From Bretschneidera sinensis (Eukaryota; Streptophyta; Magnoliopsida; Brassicales; Akaniaceae): a DNA stretch of 64,000 nt. The notes beneath the pieces are model-generated. The model was not told the DNA's origin and did no database searches. It saw nothing but the letters and a program-made list of their open reading frames with translations. The translations under genes and the position numbers were made by a program. Location: NCBI GenBank assembly GCA_023935145.1, contig CM043700.1, positions 142,720,828-142,784,827 of the forward strand. Direction: 5' to 3'. Below are positions 10,224 to 25,677 of this stretch, piece after piece (positions within the stretch are counted from its first letter, which is position 1; each line of letters starts with the position of its first letter).

Positions 10224-11162
10224 GGGGTGGCAAAATTTGATCCGACCCGCCACAAACCCGACACAACTTGATCTAATTCAGACTCGACTCGAAAAGGCAT
10301 CAAAATTATATGACCTGAATCTGATCGCACCTTAACTGGAGTGACCTGAACGCCGAAATGAGCTGAATTCAAAATGACTTGAACCCGACCCGACCTAAAC
10401 AACCCGAAACAACCCAGAAACCCGAAAAAGATCCAAATCTAAAACGACCTGAACCCAAAATGACTTGAAAGTATAATTTTTTTAAAAAAATAATTTTCTT
10501 TTTAAAACTAGGGTAATAGTTAATTGAATTATATTATAATTAACTATTTATTTATTTATATGTATTGATGGACATAGTTCAACATTATATTAATATGAGT
10601 AATCTCGTTGGTTTTAAATAAAAAATCGAGAAAACTATTAAATTTTGTATTGTTCTTCGCATCACAATAAAATTTTATCATTCATTGTCATGAAAAAGAG
10701 AATGGAATGAAATGATTATATGAAATTTAATCTCCAAAATTTTGTATAAGACGTTACTAGTGAGAATAACTTCAGTTGTCTGAGATCATTTAAGACTGGA
10801 TTTTGGGACTAAGAGCCACTATATTGCATATTGCATTCAAAAATTAAACATATTATTAAAAAATTAAGTGTTGATTTATTATTAATTAATTTCACGAATT
10901 TGGACACGTAACTCTATCTATTTTGTTGACTCAATCTGACCCGACCCGATCTAACTCGAGTTTCGATACAATCCGAACTCGAAATGACCCGAACCAGACT
11001 TGAAACCCGATACAACCTGAGATCCGATATGATCCGAGCTTGAAATTACCCGAACCTGACCTGAGACCCAATATAACCCGAGATTAAAATGGTCCGACCT
11101 TGACCTAAAATAACCCACAACTCAATATGACTCGAACCAGACTCTATGCATTTACCACCTCC
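10224..11162. mobile_element. Decayed hAT-like non-autonomous element
   Basis: The left end GGGGTGGCAAAA and the reverse complement of the right end, GGAGGTGGTAAA, are imperfect inverted repeats of the GGGGTGGCAA type common in plant hAT elements. Both sub-ends carry degenerate tandem words of the ACCCGA/GACCCGAA kind (10240-10460 and 10925-11150) around an AT-rich core. No 8-bp target duplication is clear and no transposase is encoded. Confidence 0.5.
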
Positions 11163-11822
11163 ATTTACAGTCTAAAGATGCTGCTGAAATCTGACGACTA
11201 ATTGTAGTAGTAATACCAACTAATATAACATAATGGAGCTGTTGCCTCTTGTGAGAAGGGGGAAGAAAAATAAAGAAAAAAAAAAACTAGAGGGGTAAGA
11301 GTGCAGATAGCAGCAATGAAAAAGAAACGGGAATAAGAACAAAAATATTTGGTTATGTTTAAAATTAGTGATTTAAATTCGTTTAAAATTTTATTAATAA
11401 TTTAATAATATTCATAAAAACGTAATAAAAAATAATATTATTAATAAAATTTATTAAAATTACTAATAAAGATTCAAACGGATCTAAAACGTAATTTAAA
11501 CCAGTATTTCTCGAATATGAACAGGTGTCAGGCATCCAACAGAGGCGGCGTCCTTGTCTCTCTGCGAGTCCGTTGTTGACTGTATACCTGTGCTAGGAAG
11601 TAGGAACGGCGAGGCAAGAGAAAAGAGTATTATTGCTTTTTCCCATAATGATTCTTCTGTTGCCAAACAACAAATGCAAAAAACAAATACCCATTTGATG
11701 ATTCTTGATATGGATACCTTATGTACTCCCACTACTAGTAGTAGTCGTCCAGAAACGAAGAAGATGAAGAAAAAATCAAAAAATCATCAGAGGAGGAGGG
11801 GGGAGGAGGTAGATGGGAGTAG
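11163..11822. other. Intergenic, no gene supported
   Basis: AT-rich sequence with poly-A runs near 11275. An ORF at 11554-11826 (90 residues, Ser/Lys-rich) ends inside the start of the F-box pseudogene and resembles nothing I recognise. It may be former 5' sequence of that gene. Confidence 0.4.
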
Positions 11823-13356
11823 ATGAACCCGGAGTTATTGAGCCAGATACTGATGAGGATACAAGCGGAGCAGAGGGGTGAGTACTGCGTCGTTGGTGTG
11901 CAAGTCGTGGATGGCTTGCATTTGCGGGCCCTACTACTGGACCGACATCGACATCGAGTATTGGTGACGCCGCAATAACGGCTCCACCCACCAGGTTGAC
12001 TCCGCCGTCGCCGTATGCCGTCTCATCCGCGGCTCCAAGGCCACCTTTCGCCGCCTCTCTGCCTACCCCTTGGAGACTCTGCCTTCGCCTTTGCTGCCGA
12101 CCGGTACTACTTTCTCTGTTTCGTATATTTTGGTGTACTTGTTGAATTCAGAATAATACTTGATTGATGCTTTTGGTTCCTCCATCACAAAAGAAACAAG
12201 GCAACAGCTAACATTTTTCTCTTTACACCCTAAAGAAAATCCAATCAAAGTTTAAGTCTTCTTAAGCCCACCTAAGAAGACGATTAAAAAACCCAGTCTT
12301 TTTATCACTTATGATCATGACCAGAGAAAGACCCATTTTTTCGTACTTAATATCATCGGCAGAGAGAAAAAAAAACTATTTTTTCCTACTTACAATCATT
12401 GCCAGAGAGAAAAAAAAAATAATTTTGATCATCGCCAGAGAAAAAAAAAAAACACAATCTTTTCCTTGTGTCCTATGAGTATTGCCAGAGAAACAGAGCA
12501 TAAACTATGAATTTTGTGGATCATCTGTGTAATGTTACAGATTTTTAATTTCCAGAACGTGGCTCATTTGTTCTGTTTCTTTATGCTTTCAATGCACGCT
12601 TCCTATTTATGCCCATTTCTTCCCGCACCACAAAAAATGGGAGGAAGAAGAAAAGTTATGCTCTGAAAAGCCACTTTTTTAGGGTAGAGATCAATTGTCG
12701 GATCTGTATTTCTTTTTTTTCGTTCAATTACTTTTCCCTATGCTTACTTGCTCTATTTCTATTAGGAATAGATTATATTGAGAAATCAATTCTAGAAGTT
12801 GAGTTGATTGATTCCTTGGAGGATCTTATTAACTTATGTTTCTTGTAGCGCAAGGTGTCTCAAAGTGCTGCAGATTCCAATGAGTAATTAAGATAGTGGA
12901 GAAATACGCAGAATCCCTCGCCAATCTGACAGTCTTGGACATCAGCTATTGTTTGATAATTACCCACATAGGGCTTGAAGCTTTGGGGAAGAACTGCAAA
13001 TCATTGATTCATCTGAGGAGGAATATGCCCCCACCAGAATGTGAGCCTAAAGCTGCTTTGAAGCTAGATGATTGTGAGGCGATGGTGATAGCTGATACAA
13101 TGTCAAGGCTCCAGCACCTTGAGCTTGCTTTCGTTCGATTTGGAGACCGTGGTCTCACCTCCATCCTTGCAAATTGTATGGTTCTCATCCACCTTGACAT
13201 TCAAGGTTGTTGGAATGTGAAGCTGGATGGTGATTTGAAGGATAGGTGCCTGCAACTCATGGGGTTTCTAAGCCATGGATTAATGATTTTTATGATGACA
13301 GCAATGGAGAAGAAGTTGATGAGGATTATTCCTCTACAGATTCAGATTCAGAATAG
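11823..13356 (+). pseudogene. F-box/LRR protein (FBW2-type) pseudogene
   Basis: Exon 1 (11823-12103) starts MNPELLSQILMRIQAEQR, loses one frame, then reads SLVCKSWMACICGPYYW and DIDIEYW followed by an in-frame TGA. A second frame slip near 12070 is needed to reach DSAFAFAAD before the donor CG|GTACT. Exon 2 (12849-13356) continues RARCLKVLQIPMS, slips again near 12885, then stays open as VEKYAESLANLTVLDISYC, LEALGKNCKSLIHLRRNM and two LRR-like strands. A last slip near 13270 leads to KPWINDFYDD and an acidic end at 13354-13356. At least four frame breaks and one nonsense codon make it non-functional. In life such proteins are substrate adaptors of SCF ubiquitin ligases. The splice sites are still in register, so it decayed as an intron-containing gene, not as a retrocopy. 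Confidence 0.8.
12310..12500 (+). repeat. Degenerate ~45-60 bp repeat, five units, in pseudogene intron
   Basis: Five units each carry a core like ATCATNGCCAGAGA followed by an A-run and a T/C-rich spacer. The cores lie near 12313, 12353, 12395, 12430 and 12480. The unit length drifts, which fits slippage-type growth. Confidence 0.65.
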
Positions 13357-14128
13357 CAATTTCCTTTTATCTTAGTTTTGATAAGAGATAATAATATATA
13401 GGTATAGTACTGATTGGGATTTTTTCTTGGTAACACTACGGAGGAGTTTCCTTCTGTTTCGAAAGACATACGCTTTGTAAAATGAGGAGGCACATTGCTG
13501 GTTCGCAAAAGGGATAGACCGTGGTTGATCCTTTGATTTCTTTTGATGGGATACTCAGTTTACAAGAAATGATTAAAAACTTGAGAAGGAAAATTGGATT
13601 TATACTAGGGATAAATACTTATTTACGTGATTATTACCCTGGGAAAGCCTTTTTTTGAAGCTTGCACCGTTAAACATGAAAAGGGTGATTTTTTTGTTTG
13701 CCAAAAAACGGATAAATCAAGGTTTATACCATGTTGCATAACGTACAGCAGAACATTATTGTTAGTTGTCATCTCTAAATCTGGACTCAAATTTTTTGAC
13801 TACTTAGCATGTAAAGCGACTTCTTGTTCACCAGTTTTACCTCAAACAGAAACCACTGAGCAAAATGCCCTAACATTCGATTACAACAATAATACTGGGG
13901 CGGTCATCGACCCATCTCTTGCATGACTGCAACAGTTGTTGAAAAATCTTATATGAAAGCAATAATGAGTAACGGAAACATTGATCAATCACAAGTAGAA
14001 CAACCAAGCATGAGGTACAGCAAGAACATTTCAGCAACCCCAGAAGGGGTTGAGCCAACTTGACCATACTAAATGTTGATACTAATTCCATAAATTCGTC
14101 AATATTGAAGAAAGACCACAAAGCCAAC
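13357..14128. other. Intergenic between convergent F-box pseudogene and NAC-alpha
   Basis: No recognised gene. A 99-residue ORF at 13627-13926 has no family I know. The part next to 14129 should include the 3' untranslated region of the minus-strand NAC-alpha gene. Confidence 0.5.
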
Positions 14129-16184
<2,056 letters not shown>

Positions 16185-16263
16185 GGTTTTTTTTGTGTGG
16201 AGACTGGAGATGGATAAACTTTACGTTTAGCTGCTGCTGTCGTTGTGAGGTTTTGTAATGATC

Positions 16264-16350
16264 AGGGTTTCTTTACGATGTATTGGGCTACCTTCGTTCG
16301 TCTTTTATTGGGTTAGCTTTTAAGCCCGTTATCAGCCCATAGCGAGCCCA
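16264..16350 (-). promoter_or_regulatory. Site II / telo-box-like promoter elements of NAC-alpha
   Basis: Upstream of the minus-strand start are two TGGGCT motifs on the minus strand (16334-16339 and 16345-16350), one on the plus strand (16284-16289) and an AAACCCT telo-box-like word (16264-16270). Site II plus telo-box is a known signature of plant translation and growth genes. No clear TATA box was seen. Confidence 0.55.
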
Positions 16351-19258
16351 TGACGGCTTTTACTCTGGGAGGATTGCTGCTACAGCTACTCTCAGGCATG
16401 ATCAGGTGCATTACACGCACGGCGTATATACAGATGATTTCTTGATTGGCTCGAGTTTTTAGATTAGTTGAAAATTTTACTGGTAACATTAATTTTTAAG
16501 TTTCACATTTATATTGACGTTATTAATAAAACTCTTTAAGATTATTAATTAAGTTTTCAACTGGTCTAAACTGATCTAATCATTAAGTTTAACTGAATCA
16601 ATTAAAATTTGTTGATATATACACATTTGTATAATGTATAATGAAATATGCACCATCAATCACATCATTCACGGTACTTCTATTATGGTAAAATGCTTAA
16701 ATTAATTTATCACTCTTTCATATTTGGCTTCACAAGCAATCTAATGAGTTACACTTGATAGAAACTAAGTTCGAGCTCACGCATCGTGTGGGTTTTCATT
16801 TTTTATGAGTTTCGTTTTATTATTTTTTTTCGTCGATGTTGTTAGAAGCTCTTTAGCAATCTAATGCATATATGTACTTTTATTATATAATAAAAATATG
16901 ACTTTTACGTTTAAAATATGTATGATAATTTATTAAATGATCATCGCTTCATGGAGAGTCAGAGAAAATAACTTTTTCGTTGATGAGGTGCAGGGTACGC
17001 TGAAAAACGTCCTTCAAACGTATGCAACCCTCTGGAAGTATCAAAACACAAACTTTGCTTGCTGAGACTAGTTTCGGTTTTGGCATATTCTATAATACCC
17101 CGTCATCTTTGAAAACTGTGTGTTTATACATTGAACTTGTTATAAATACCCCTTCTTTATGTTTAATAGAGTAAATTTTTATCCATCTTTTGGATAATAA
17201 GTACTATTCTAGAGAATGTTGCGTCAATATTAAGTTCTTGTGAATGTTAAGGTTGAAGTATCCGTCATTGGATTTCAACTGCTTCGAGGTTGGTTCGCTT
17301 CTTCAAAAATAGGTTTTGGATCGACACAACCTCGGTTTTTCTTTTCTTTTCCTTGCTTGAATAATACTAACCTCTTAACGTTATGACCTTCATTCTGAAC
17401 AAATTGTGACCAGCATTTCAACAAAATGAGATCATTCTTTATTTCCCCCCTTCAATGCACATTAATCCAACATAACCAAACTGACAAATGTAGAAGAAGT
17501 GACATCTTAATTTCCAACTCATATAGAAGAAGTTAAGCAATTGAATAAAAGATTATGGGACATTCCCACTAAACACCCTGAAAAACACCTTAAAACTTGA
17601 GTGATAATTGTTTGAAAATTTGAGTGGTAATTACCATTCAAATTTTCAATGAGTATTTTAGTGGAGTGCCCCAATAGCATGGCTCTAAGCAATTTCATAA
17701 CAGGTGGTAGAGAATGTCCTCCACAATGGAGCCGGTTCATTTCTAACATTTCAGCACTCGTTTTAAAAGCAAGACGACTGAAGAGTTTGGCAAATGTATA
17801 AAGAAAATTTATATCCAATCATTCATGCTTATTACATATTCCAAAGCAGAAATATGATGTATCAACTAACCGTTAGCACCATTACCAAACAAAAAAATAA
17901 TATGAACTAATTTGGCAAAAGAAATAAAAGTTGCATCAGATACCAATACTCATCAGACTGAGAAAATATCCATGATACATCAACATTTTATCTAACGCTC
18001 ACAATCTACCATCACCATATATCGATGCTTGCAGTAAAAAAGATATACATGAAGAAAAATGTTCAGTAGTACTAATTCAAAGGAATCAGTCTAAAAGGAT
18101 CAATCCCACTTCTAATGCTGCATAGTTACCCATAAACAATTTGAAAACTTATCATATGGTATATGCCAATTTGACCAGATGATTATGTACAATATTTGAT
18201 CTAAACCATTGTCATAGCCCATTCATCCACAAGGAATTCATATCACACCTTACTGCAACAAGTCTGAACAACACAAAGAGAGCCATGATGCTTCAATTTC
18301 CAACAACAAAAAGAAAAAAGAATGTTAAGTTTGTTTATCACTTTTTCAAGATGGCAAACTCAAACTTGTTCAATCATTAAAAACAAGAAAGATTCTGCTA
18401 AAACGATAAAAGCCAATAGATGTCATTTCCTTCAAAATTCTACAAGGCAGTGCTGCCACTTACAGTGAACGTTACTTGAATGTTCCACTTCATCAGGGAT
18501 AATAAGCATTCTGAATTAAGTGGTTATGGCCAAGTCTATTGAACAAGTGAGAGGTTTCAAGTGCTGAGAAAAAGTGAGGGGTTTAGATGTTCGTAAGTGT
18601 GATCAATTTTCCTTCTTGCTCTCTGTCACACAAATATTGTCACTTAATCCTAAAGTGGATGTCCCAAATCGATCGTACTAATTTTAAAAGTGGAACATAA
18701 AACACCTCTACTTTCCATAAGTACCCTTACAAGGGACACATGAAATATGATAATTAACTGTTTTATTCATGGTCCATATTAGAGAGGAGTACTTAAGGAA
18801 AAGAAAAACTTGTCTTAATCTTTGTGCATAATTGATGGTGACAATCTCTGTGGGACTGAGGGAGTATTATTTTTCTATAGAAATTAGGGTTTCAAATATA
18901 TAAAAAGGAGATAAATCAAAAAGAAGAGAAGAGAAGAAAATAACACAATGCATTGAGCTGCTCTCAAGAACTATAATACATTACGTTGAAGATTATCCTT
19001 CACCCCACTTTAAAACAAAAACTAATCATCATTTGCGCACATCAATGTATCTAATCAAGTCACTGCATTCGCCTAAAGTCAATAAACAATTGCGCACTTA
19101 CACTGTTAAATAATATAGGTACTTTACGCAACAAAGTACCGATTTCTATTGTCCAAAATTCAAATTCAAAGCATGAATTTGACTGTCTAATAGATATTAG
19201 CAAAGTGATTCATTTAAACTAGATGTACTTATCATATACCAATAGATAAACAGTTTCT
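16351..19258. other. Intergenic, no gene supported
   Basis: AT-rich, with many short ORFs and none with a recognisable family, codon pattern or splice context. The minus-strand 99-residue ORF at 17519-17818 shows no motif I know. The right end should include 3' untranslated sequence of the RIN13-like gene. Confidence 0.5.
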
Positions 19259-20160
19259 TCACTTGTGAGCATCAGGTTGCCGTTTCCTCATTTTCCTCAG
19301 AACCTTCCAATCCTCTGTGTGCTCTGTAGCCTCGCAATGTGTTGATTCAGGCTCCGTCCAGTGCACGCATGGAGCAACTGAATCGCATACATAACAGTAA
19401 CACTGCATCCCAATACATGAACTAAAACTTGAATCTCATAATCGTTACATAGCAAAAATATGAACAAAATAACCCGAATAACCATTACTTTAAGTATGAT
19501 GAATTTCATTACCAGCTCACAGTGGCTCTCATGAGGTGTGGCTTCAAATGGAAATTTCAAGCATAGATGTCTTGGATGTGGGTAATCTCTACAAGCCACC
19601 TGTCCACATTCCATTCTTCTGCTATTAGAATCAGAGTCACAGAGACAAGTTGAAAACTAAAACATTCCATGGGACAAAATTTCCAAAACCCATGTCCCCA
19701 ATTATAAATTTTTGTGCTCTAAAGAGTATACTATTGTAAGAATTAAAAAATTATGCTACTCCTAATAATTAATATAGGAAAAAAATAACTGAATGGTATT
19801 GCCATTGAACAATAAAAGATGTTATCAGAAACCAATAGAGGATACATTAATGTAAGATGGATTGGAAAGGGCAAGGATAAATAAATAAATAAAAACCTGG
19901 CCTTTCTCAGCAATGATGGAGAGGTGATTAGCATCATCATTATCAGGATGATCCTGTGACACAGAGAGCTTGGTGATATCAATAGACTCAAAAGGATCGA
20001 AATCAAGAATGAAACAATCCTCTATCTCTTCGAAGTACTTCATGTCCGCGTTCTTTTTCAGGCAAACTATGGGTCTGAGCGGAGTCCCATCTCCATCTTC
20101 TGTTTTGAAATCCTTCACTTCTTTCTCCGATGAAGACGGTGATATCACAATCAGTTCCAT
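19259..20160 (-). CDS. RPM1-interacting protein 13 (RIN13)-like protein
   Basis: Three exons: 20160-19897, 19599-19513 and 19402-19259, giving 164 residues with all junctions in phase 0. The N-terminal half is acidic (IVISPSSSEKE, ILDFDPFE). The C-terminal half is Cys/His-rich: VACRDYPHPRHLC, FPFEATPHESHCELCYCYV, then CDSVAPCVHW and a basic tail. The regularly spaced Cys and His residues look like a small metal-binding module. This module is what I recognise from proteins annotated as RIN13-like. Arabidopsis RIN13 was reported to interact with the resistance protein RPM1. An in-frame ATG at 20196 could add 12 residues; I prefer 20160 because the acidic start resembles relatives. The biochemical role of this copy is unknown. 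Confidence 0.8.
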
Positions 20161-23058
20161 TTCCCCTATTTTCTCTCCTCTTCTTCTGCTTACCACAAAA
20201 GATCAAAAGCCCTACCGACACAATAATTATGATTCACTGTATCGCAAGAACTCGAAATTTTGAATTCTGGGGATTGGAAACAACTGTTGGAGTTTCCAAG
20301 TCCCTTATTACGCTTCAATAATCATAAGCCCACCAAAGAAACAGCGCAATCCATTGGGCTTTCTTTCTCTACTGACTCTATCTTAACTGGCCTACCGGAG
20401 GTGAAAGCCCATCAGACATTGGTCATACGGGCTTTGCACAAGTAGTCAAGCTCTCAGGCCTCTTAAGTTGTCGGTCTTAATGATTGTTGTTAAATTAATT
20501 ATAGCATAAGTTGAATTAATTTATGCTTCAAGCAAAATTTAATTAATTAGTTTATGAAACTGAACCAAAAGTGTGGCTTGATGCCTTTCCAGATGATTTT
20601 CTTCCTATTCTACAAGCAAGACATGTGTTGGTCTAATTAATAAATCGATGTTATCTTTTTCTCAACAAAAAAAAAAATTAATTGATTTATGAGAACATGA
20701 AATATCATTCTCAAAAAAACAAGAAAACTTGAAATATTAATTGTCAAACAATTTTTCTTTTTGGTGTGAACAATGAATGGTAAGTAAACTAACCAAAGAT
20801 TTATCATTTTCTTGGTTTATATAGTTAATACTAAAAAAATCACTAGATATATATTTTAATTACTACCATGGTAAATATGAATAATTTTTAATGAGTTTTT
20901 CTAACATGTGTCTTAAATGCATAAGTTAAGTAATAATAAATACACATCCAAATCAATTTCTTTATGGTAAAAAAAATATATCACTATCAATGCATAATTG
21001 TAATTCGTTAATTTGATGGTGTTGATTTTTTATATTAAAAGAATTAAATAATGTTTATAAAATTATATATCTAAATTATAAATTGAATTGGAGAAGAATA
21101 GTTTGATTAGTGGTGAGGTGGGTTTTTCAATAATTTTATGACTGTGATGTTCATCTCCAATGGTGTAATTCACTTATTGTTTACTATATTTTCTACCTAC
21201 CGGTTAGTGAAAAAGATCAGCCGGACTTTGGTGGAGGGAGAATTGTGAAGAAGGGTTAACGTGTCAATGGCTGCAAACTTTCTTCGCCACCTTTTATTTA
21301 ATAACTTAAATTTAGAAAATAACTTTCTTGCAGAAAATGTCGTGTTTTCACAGACCTATAGTGTTAAGCGAGGTTTTTTTCCTTAGACTTTTGAGCGTAA
21401 ATTTTTTGACACGTTGGACTTTTTAAAATTTTAATAAAATAATTAAAATTATATAACAAATAATTAAAATTTTAATACTTTTATTAATTTTTTAAACTAT
21501 ATATATTTATACATATATTATATATAATTTTTTATTTTTATATTATTATAATATATAAATAAATAATTTATAATTATTATTAAATTAAATAATATGTGAT
21601 AAATATTTTATGAATGATAATAATATTATTAAGAAAATAAATAATTTAATGATTAAAATTTACATTTTTTAAATTTATTTATTTAAATATAAGTTCAAGT
21701 CTTAAAATTCTGCCTTGATCAAAACCAATCATATGGTCTCACGTTTCTGGTCGCAAAGAGCTGCTCTCCACCTTTGCTCATGTTCCACAACTCATCTTTC
21801 GAAGGGTTAGGTAAGATGTTATGTTGAACAAAGGACTAGTTAAGGCTGCCCTACCTAGCACCAACACTTATCAGCCCACCAAATCTCAATTTTTTTATTT
21901 TTAATCAACAACGACATCTTCGTAGCAAAAAATTACTTAATGATAAGAATTGAAGTTTTAAAATGAATAGTAAATTTTAAAATTTTTTGATATATTAATA
22001 TTATATAATTATAATATAATTTAACCAAAAAAATTAACGGTAAATTTTAACAATCTAACCAAGGTTCATGAGCTAGGAACTACAATATTACTATCAGCAA
22101 CGGATTCTTTATCAGTTAGTTAAAGAAGGCATGGAATTTATGATGTTTCGAGGAAAAACATAATTTATTTTATTCATATACTTTATAATAAATTATATTA
22201 TTATAAATATCATCCATAATATTTTTTAATATTTTCAAATATATCCTGGATACCACCTCAATAAAGTTTAAAGTATAAAAATCCAAATTCAGATGTAAGT
22301 TACTCCCCTCACCATGTGATGCCATTTGTATGACAAAATAATATATTACGAAATGCGGACCCTTTCTGTGAATTGAATTTTGAAACTTGAAAAACTGCTG
22401 TCATTTTAATTTTTTTTATTAGGTCAGATTTAAAATTAATGTTTTTTATTAATAACATTAGTATAAATATAAATTAAAAAATTTATATTATCAATAAATT
22501 AATTTTAAATTATTAATAAAATTTTAAATTAATATAAAATATTAATTTAAGATTCGATCCGATAAAATAATTATCGTACCTCCTACCAATCTATTACTAA
22601 AGATATGTTAAAATACGATGGTTGGACTCATTTTTTTGGACAAATTTTTATATATTTCGATTATGAGAAAAATAAAGCTACTTGTAAAATAGCCACTTGT
22701 TGATAAACAATCGAAAGAGGATGAATAGTATAATGATACTTGTAAGATTGTGATTGATAAATAATTATTTTAATTTAAAAAATAATATTTAACACTGTAA
22801 AAAAAGATTATTGATTTTAACTTAAACGTTGGATGAGTGGTTAAAATATGTGATTATTTTAGAGTTCTTTTAGCACTACTCTTAGAACATATATTGAAGT
22901 CATGTTATCAATAATGACACCTGATTTCACTAGTAAAAAAAAAGAGCAATATTGAGGTTCAAATCAGTTTGATTATTCTTTTTTATCCTTGAAACTGTCC
23001 TATTCATGTAGTTATTGAGCCTTTTTCACCAAATAAGTGTTTTATTGTAACACCACAT
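20161..23058. other. Intergenic, AT-rich
   Basis: No gene supported. AGCCCA/TGGGCT words at about 20329 and 20356 may belong to the promoter of the minus-strand gene ending at 19259. From about 21420 to 22600 the sequence is very AT-rich. A run ending in poly-A near 20665-20680 could be an old LINE tail, but this is weak. Confidence 0.45.
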
Positions 23059-24178
23059 CAAATTATAGGGATATTTTGGTCATTTTTATATGTTTTGAAA
23101 AATGACCTAAGCCCAGCTCAGCTCATTGTATGACTAATTTTTTTTATAGTGAGTTGAAGCCTATTAATTATGAGGAGCCCATAAAATCACTGTAGCTCTT
23201 GCTCACCTTGAGCATATAATTAATTACTTTTTTTTTTTTCCTATTTTCTCCCACCAAAAGATTAAAAGACTCCATAACTTAATTTAATTTAGTACCCTGG
23301 AAATCTGTAAAGGGGAAAAAAATAACACATATTTTGTTTCTTTGAAACCAGTGAAAAAGAGAATTTCTTATTTAGTACATGTCTATGAAATATACACCAC
23401 ATGATGAATTTATCTCATTATTAAATAGTATAAAAAAAGAGAAAAAAAATATTTTATTTTTATTTGAGAGTGAAATAGATTCTTGTGTCATTTATCTTTT
23501 ATGAACTCGAGCTAAACAATAATTTTTCGTGAAGTCGAGGATTGGTTACTGACGATGCCGAATGTATGAAAATGCACATATCGTTGTGTAATTTTGGTTT
23601 AATGTAATTTTGTCTAGTAGTACTTTTGCAGAAAGATTCATGTAATTAGGAATGATAATGGATAGGTTAACCATGAAATTTTACATATCCATAACCATAT
23701 CCGTTTACTTATCTTGTTATTTGAATATGAATCTAAAACCGTTAAAAACTATGAAATACTATCTGTAACTGCAAAAACCTATTTATTTTTATCCATAATA
23801 ACTTAAGTGGATATAGTTTGAATTGGTTAACTGCAAAACTCTTACCGATTGTATCAATAGTGCAATATCTTAATGTATAATTGAAGTCTTATTTCCTCGA
23901 GTCCTCTTTACTCAAACAAGAAAGATGGAATTTTGGAAAGTGGGTAAGTGTGACAAGGTTTAAGTACTTAAAATATTTAAAATAAAATTGGATTGTTTCA
24001 GCCTTCAAGTAATTTAATTTTGAAGAAAAATAATGATAAATTTATTTTTTAAAAAAATACTTAAAAATTTTCTTATTGAATATATTTCATCTCTAATACT
24101 TTTATTTTTTTAAAAAATAACTTTTTTTTTTGTATAGAAAATTGGTAAACCGGTAAACCACCTCACAAAACCATCAGG

Positions 24179-24392
24179 GAGCATTAGGCTCCAGCACACA
24201 TAATGAATCTGAAATAGTCATCACTACACTTATGTCGGGGTCGAAGTTAAGGACCACTCCGCACTCTGTGCCATAAAAGCTTAAGTTTAAAAACAATAAA
24301 CACATAGTGAATTTGAAGTAGTCATCACCACACTTATGTCGGAGTTGAAGTTAAGGACTACTCCGCACTCTGTGTGATAAAACCTTAGGTTT
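24179..24392. repeat. ~100-bp direct duplication, single copy in unit 2
   Basis: Two adjacent blocks (about 24179-24288 and 24298-24392) both contain CACTTATGTCGG and CCGCACTCTGTG. Unit 2 has only one version (about 30890-30990). So either unit 1 gained a copy or unit 2 lost one after the locus duplicated. Confidence 0.7.
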
Positions 24393-25518
24393 AACAACAA
24401 GAAACACCTATAGAGAGACTCAAACACAAACATTTCTAACGAGATGAACGAGCTTTTACCACTTAATCAAGTGTTTGTTGACAAAAGTAACATTTATAAT
24501 ACCTAAGAGTACTTTGATCATTATGAAAAGTAATACTTAATTAAAATTTTAATTTTTTAAATAAATTTAATTTAAAACTACTTAATAGTGAAAATTAGTG
24601 TCTTAAAATAAATTACGAATTTTAAAAAAATTAATATTCAAAAACAGTGCACCGGTAATTTACCTTTTTAAGTAACACCATACTATATAAATCAAGGACG
24701 ATGAGAGATCCACATCCAACAAAAAATTTAAAAAAAAAACTGCTAGCGGTCCCACTCACCAACTCTTTTGGTTGAGGATCTTAATCGGCATTTGACAGTG
24801 AGATAATGTCAGCACTAGCACCATGACGTTGCAACTTCCTCATCAAAAAATAAAATAAAGAAAATTTATTTATTTATTTTTTAATTTGGTGCAGATTTGA
24901 ATTTTAAATTTTTGAAAAAAAAATTATTACTTATATACCCAAAACCACCTCAATAAGAAATGCTATTCTCTATACTTGTTCTATAAGACGTAGTTTGACC
25001 AAAAATATTTTTCAGAAATTGAAGCAGAAAAATTATCTATTAAAAAGTACTTTCAATAAGATTTTTTTTTACCAAAGATGCTTTCCAACATCAAATAAAA
25101 AAATAGGTTAAAGAAATTTTTTCTTCTTCACTTGACGGTGTAAAATAACTTTGACGTAAAAAAATCCCAATTACATAGATAAGATTATGAGGTTTAACAA
25201 TGTATTACGTGTTAAAATTTTACTGATAATTTATTATTGTTTTTGTAAAATATTATTATTGTAGGTATTGTGACATTGCGTGTGGACCACTAAACGGAAT
25301 GTCCGAACCAAGTGTCCCTATGTCTTTGTATATTTACATCTTTACCTTAAGATTATTAAGAAAAATATACAAATTAAAAGAAAACCAAAAAAAAAAAAAG
25401 TTGAAGTCTAATGGTCATGAAGAAGACATTTACAAGAGAGAGAGATATTAATATAGGAGCATGCATGTGGGGTCATGATTAGGTGGTGGGCAATTTGTAC
25501 AAGACGCCAACTCCAAAA

Positions 25519-25560
25519 GGTTGGTGAGCATTGAGCATTACTCCATGTAATTGTATAAAA
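25519..25560 (+). promoter_or_regulatory. COMT promoter: AC-II type element and TATA box
   Basis: GGTTGGT at 25519-25525 is ACCAACC on the minus strand, the AC-II type element bound by MYB factors in lignin gene promoters. The TATA box TATAAAA is at 25554-25560, 118 bp before the start codon, with a CT-rich leader. The dead copy keeps the TATA box but has GGTTAGT at the matching AC position (near 32428), so the element is changed there. Confidence 0.65.
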
Positions 25561-25677
25561 CCACTAACCCCATCTCCTCAGAATTTAACCCTTTTCCCCT
25601 CTTCATTCTCTCTCCCTTACATTGATTTCATTGATCCACTCTCTAAACCAAAACTAAAACCCAAAAGGAAGAGAAAA

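Noticed and set aside
12310..12500. Regularly spaced repeats that might suggest a CRISPR-like array
   Set aside because: The units drift in length, are A-rich and lie in a plant pseudogene intron; they look like slippage.
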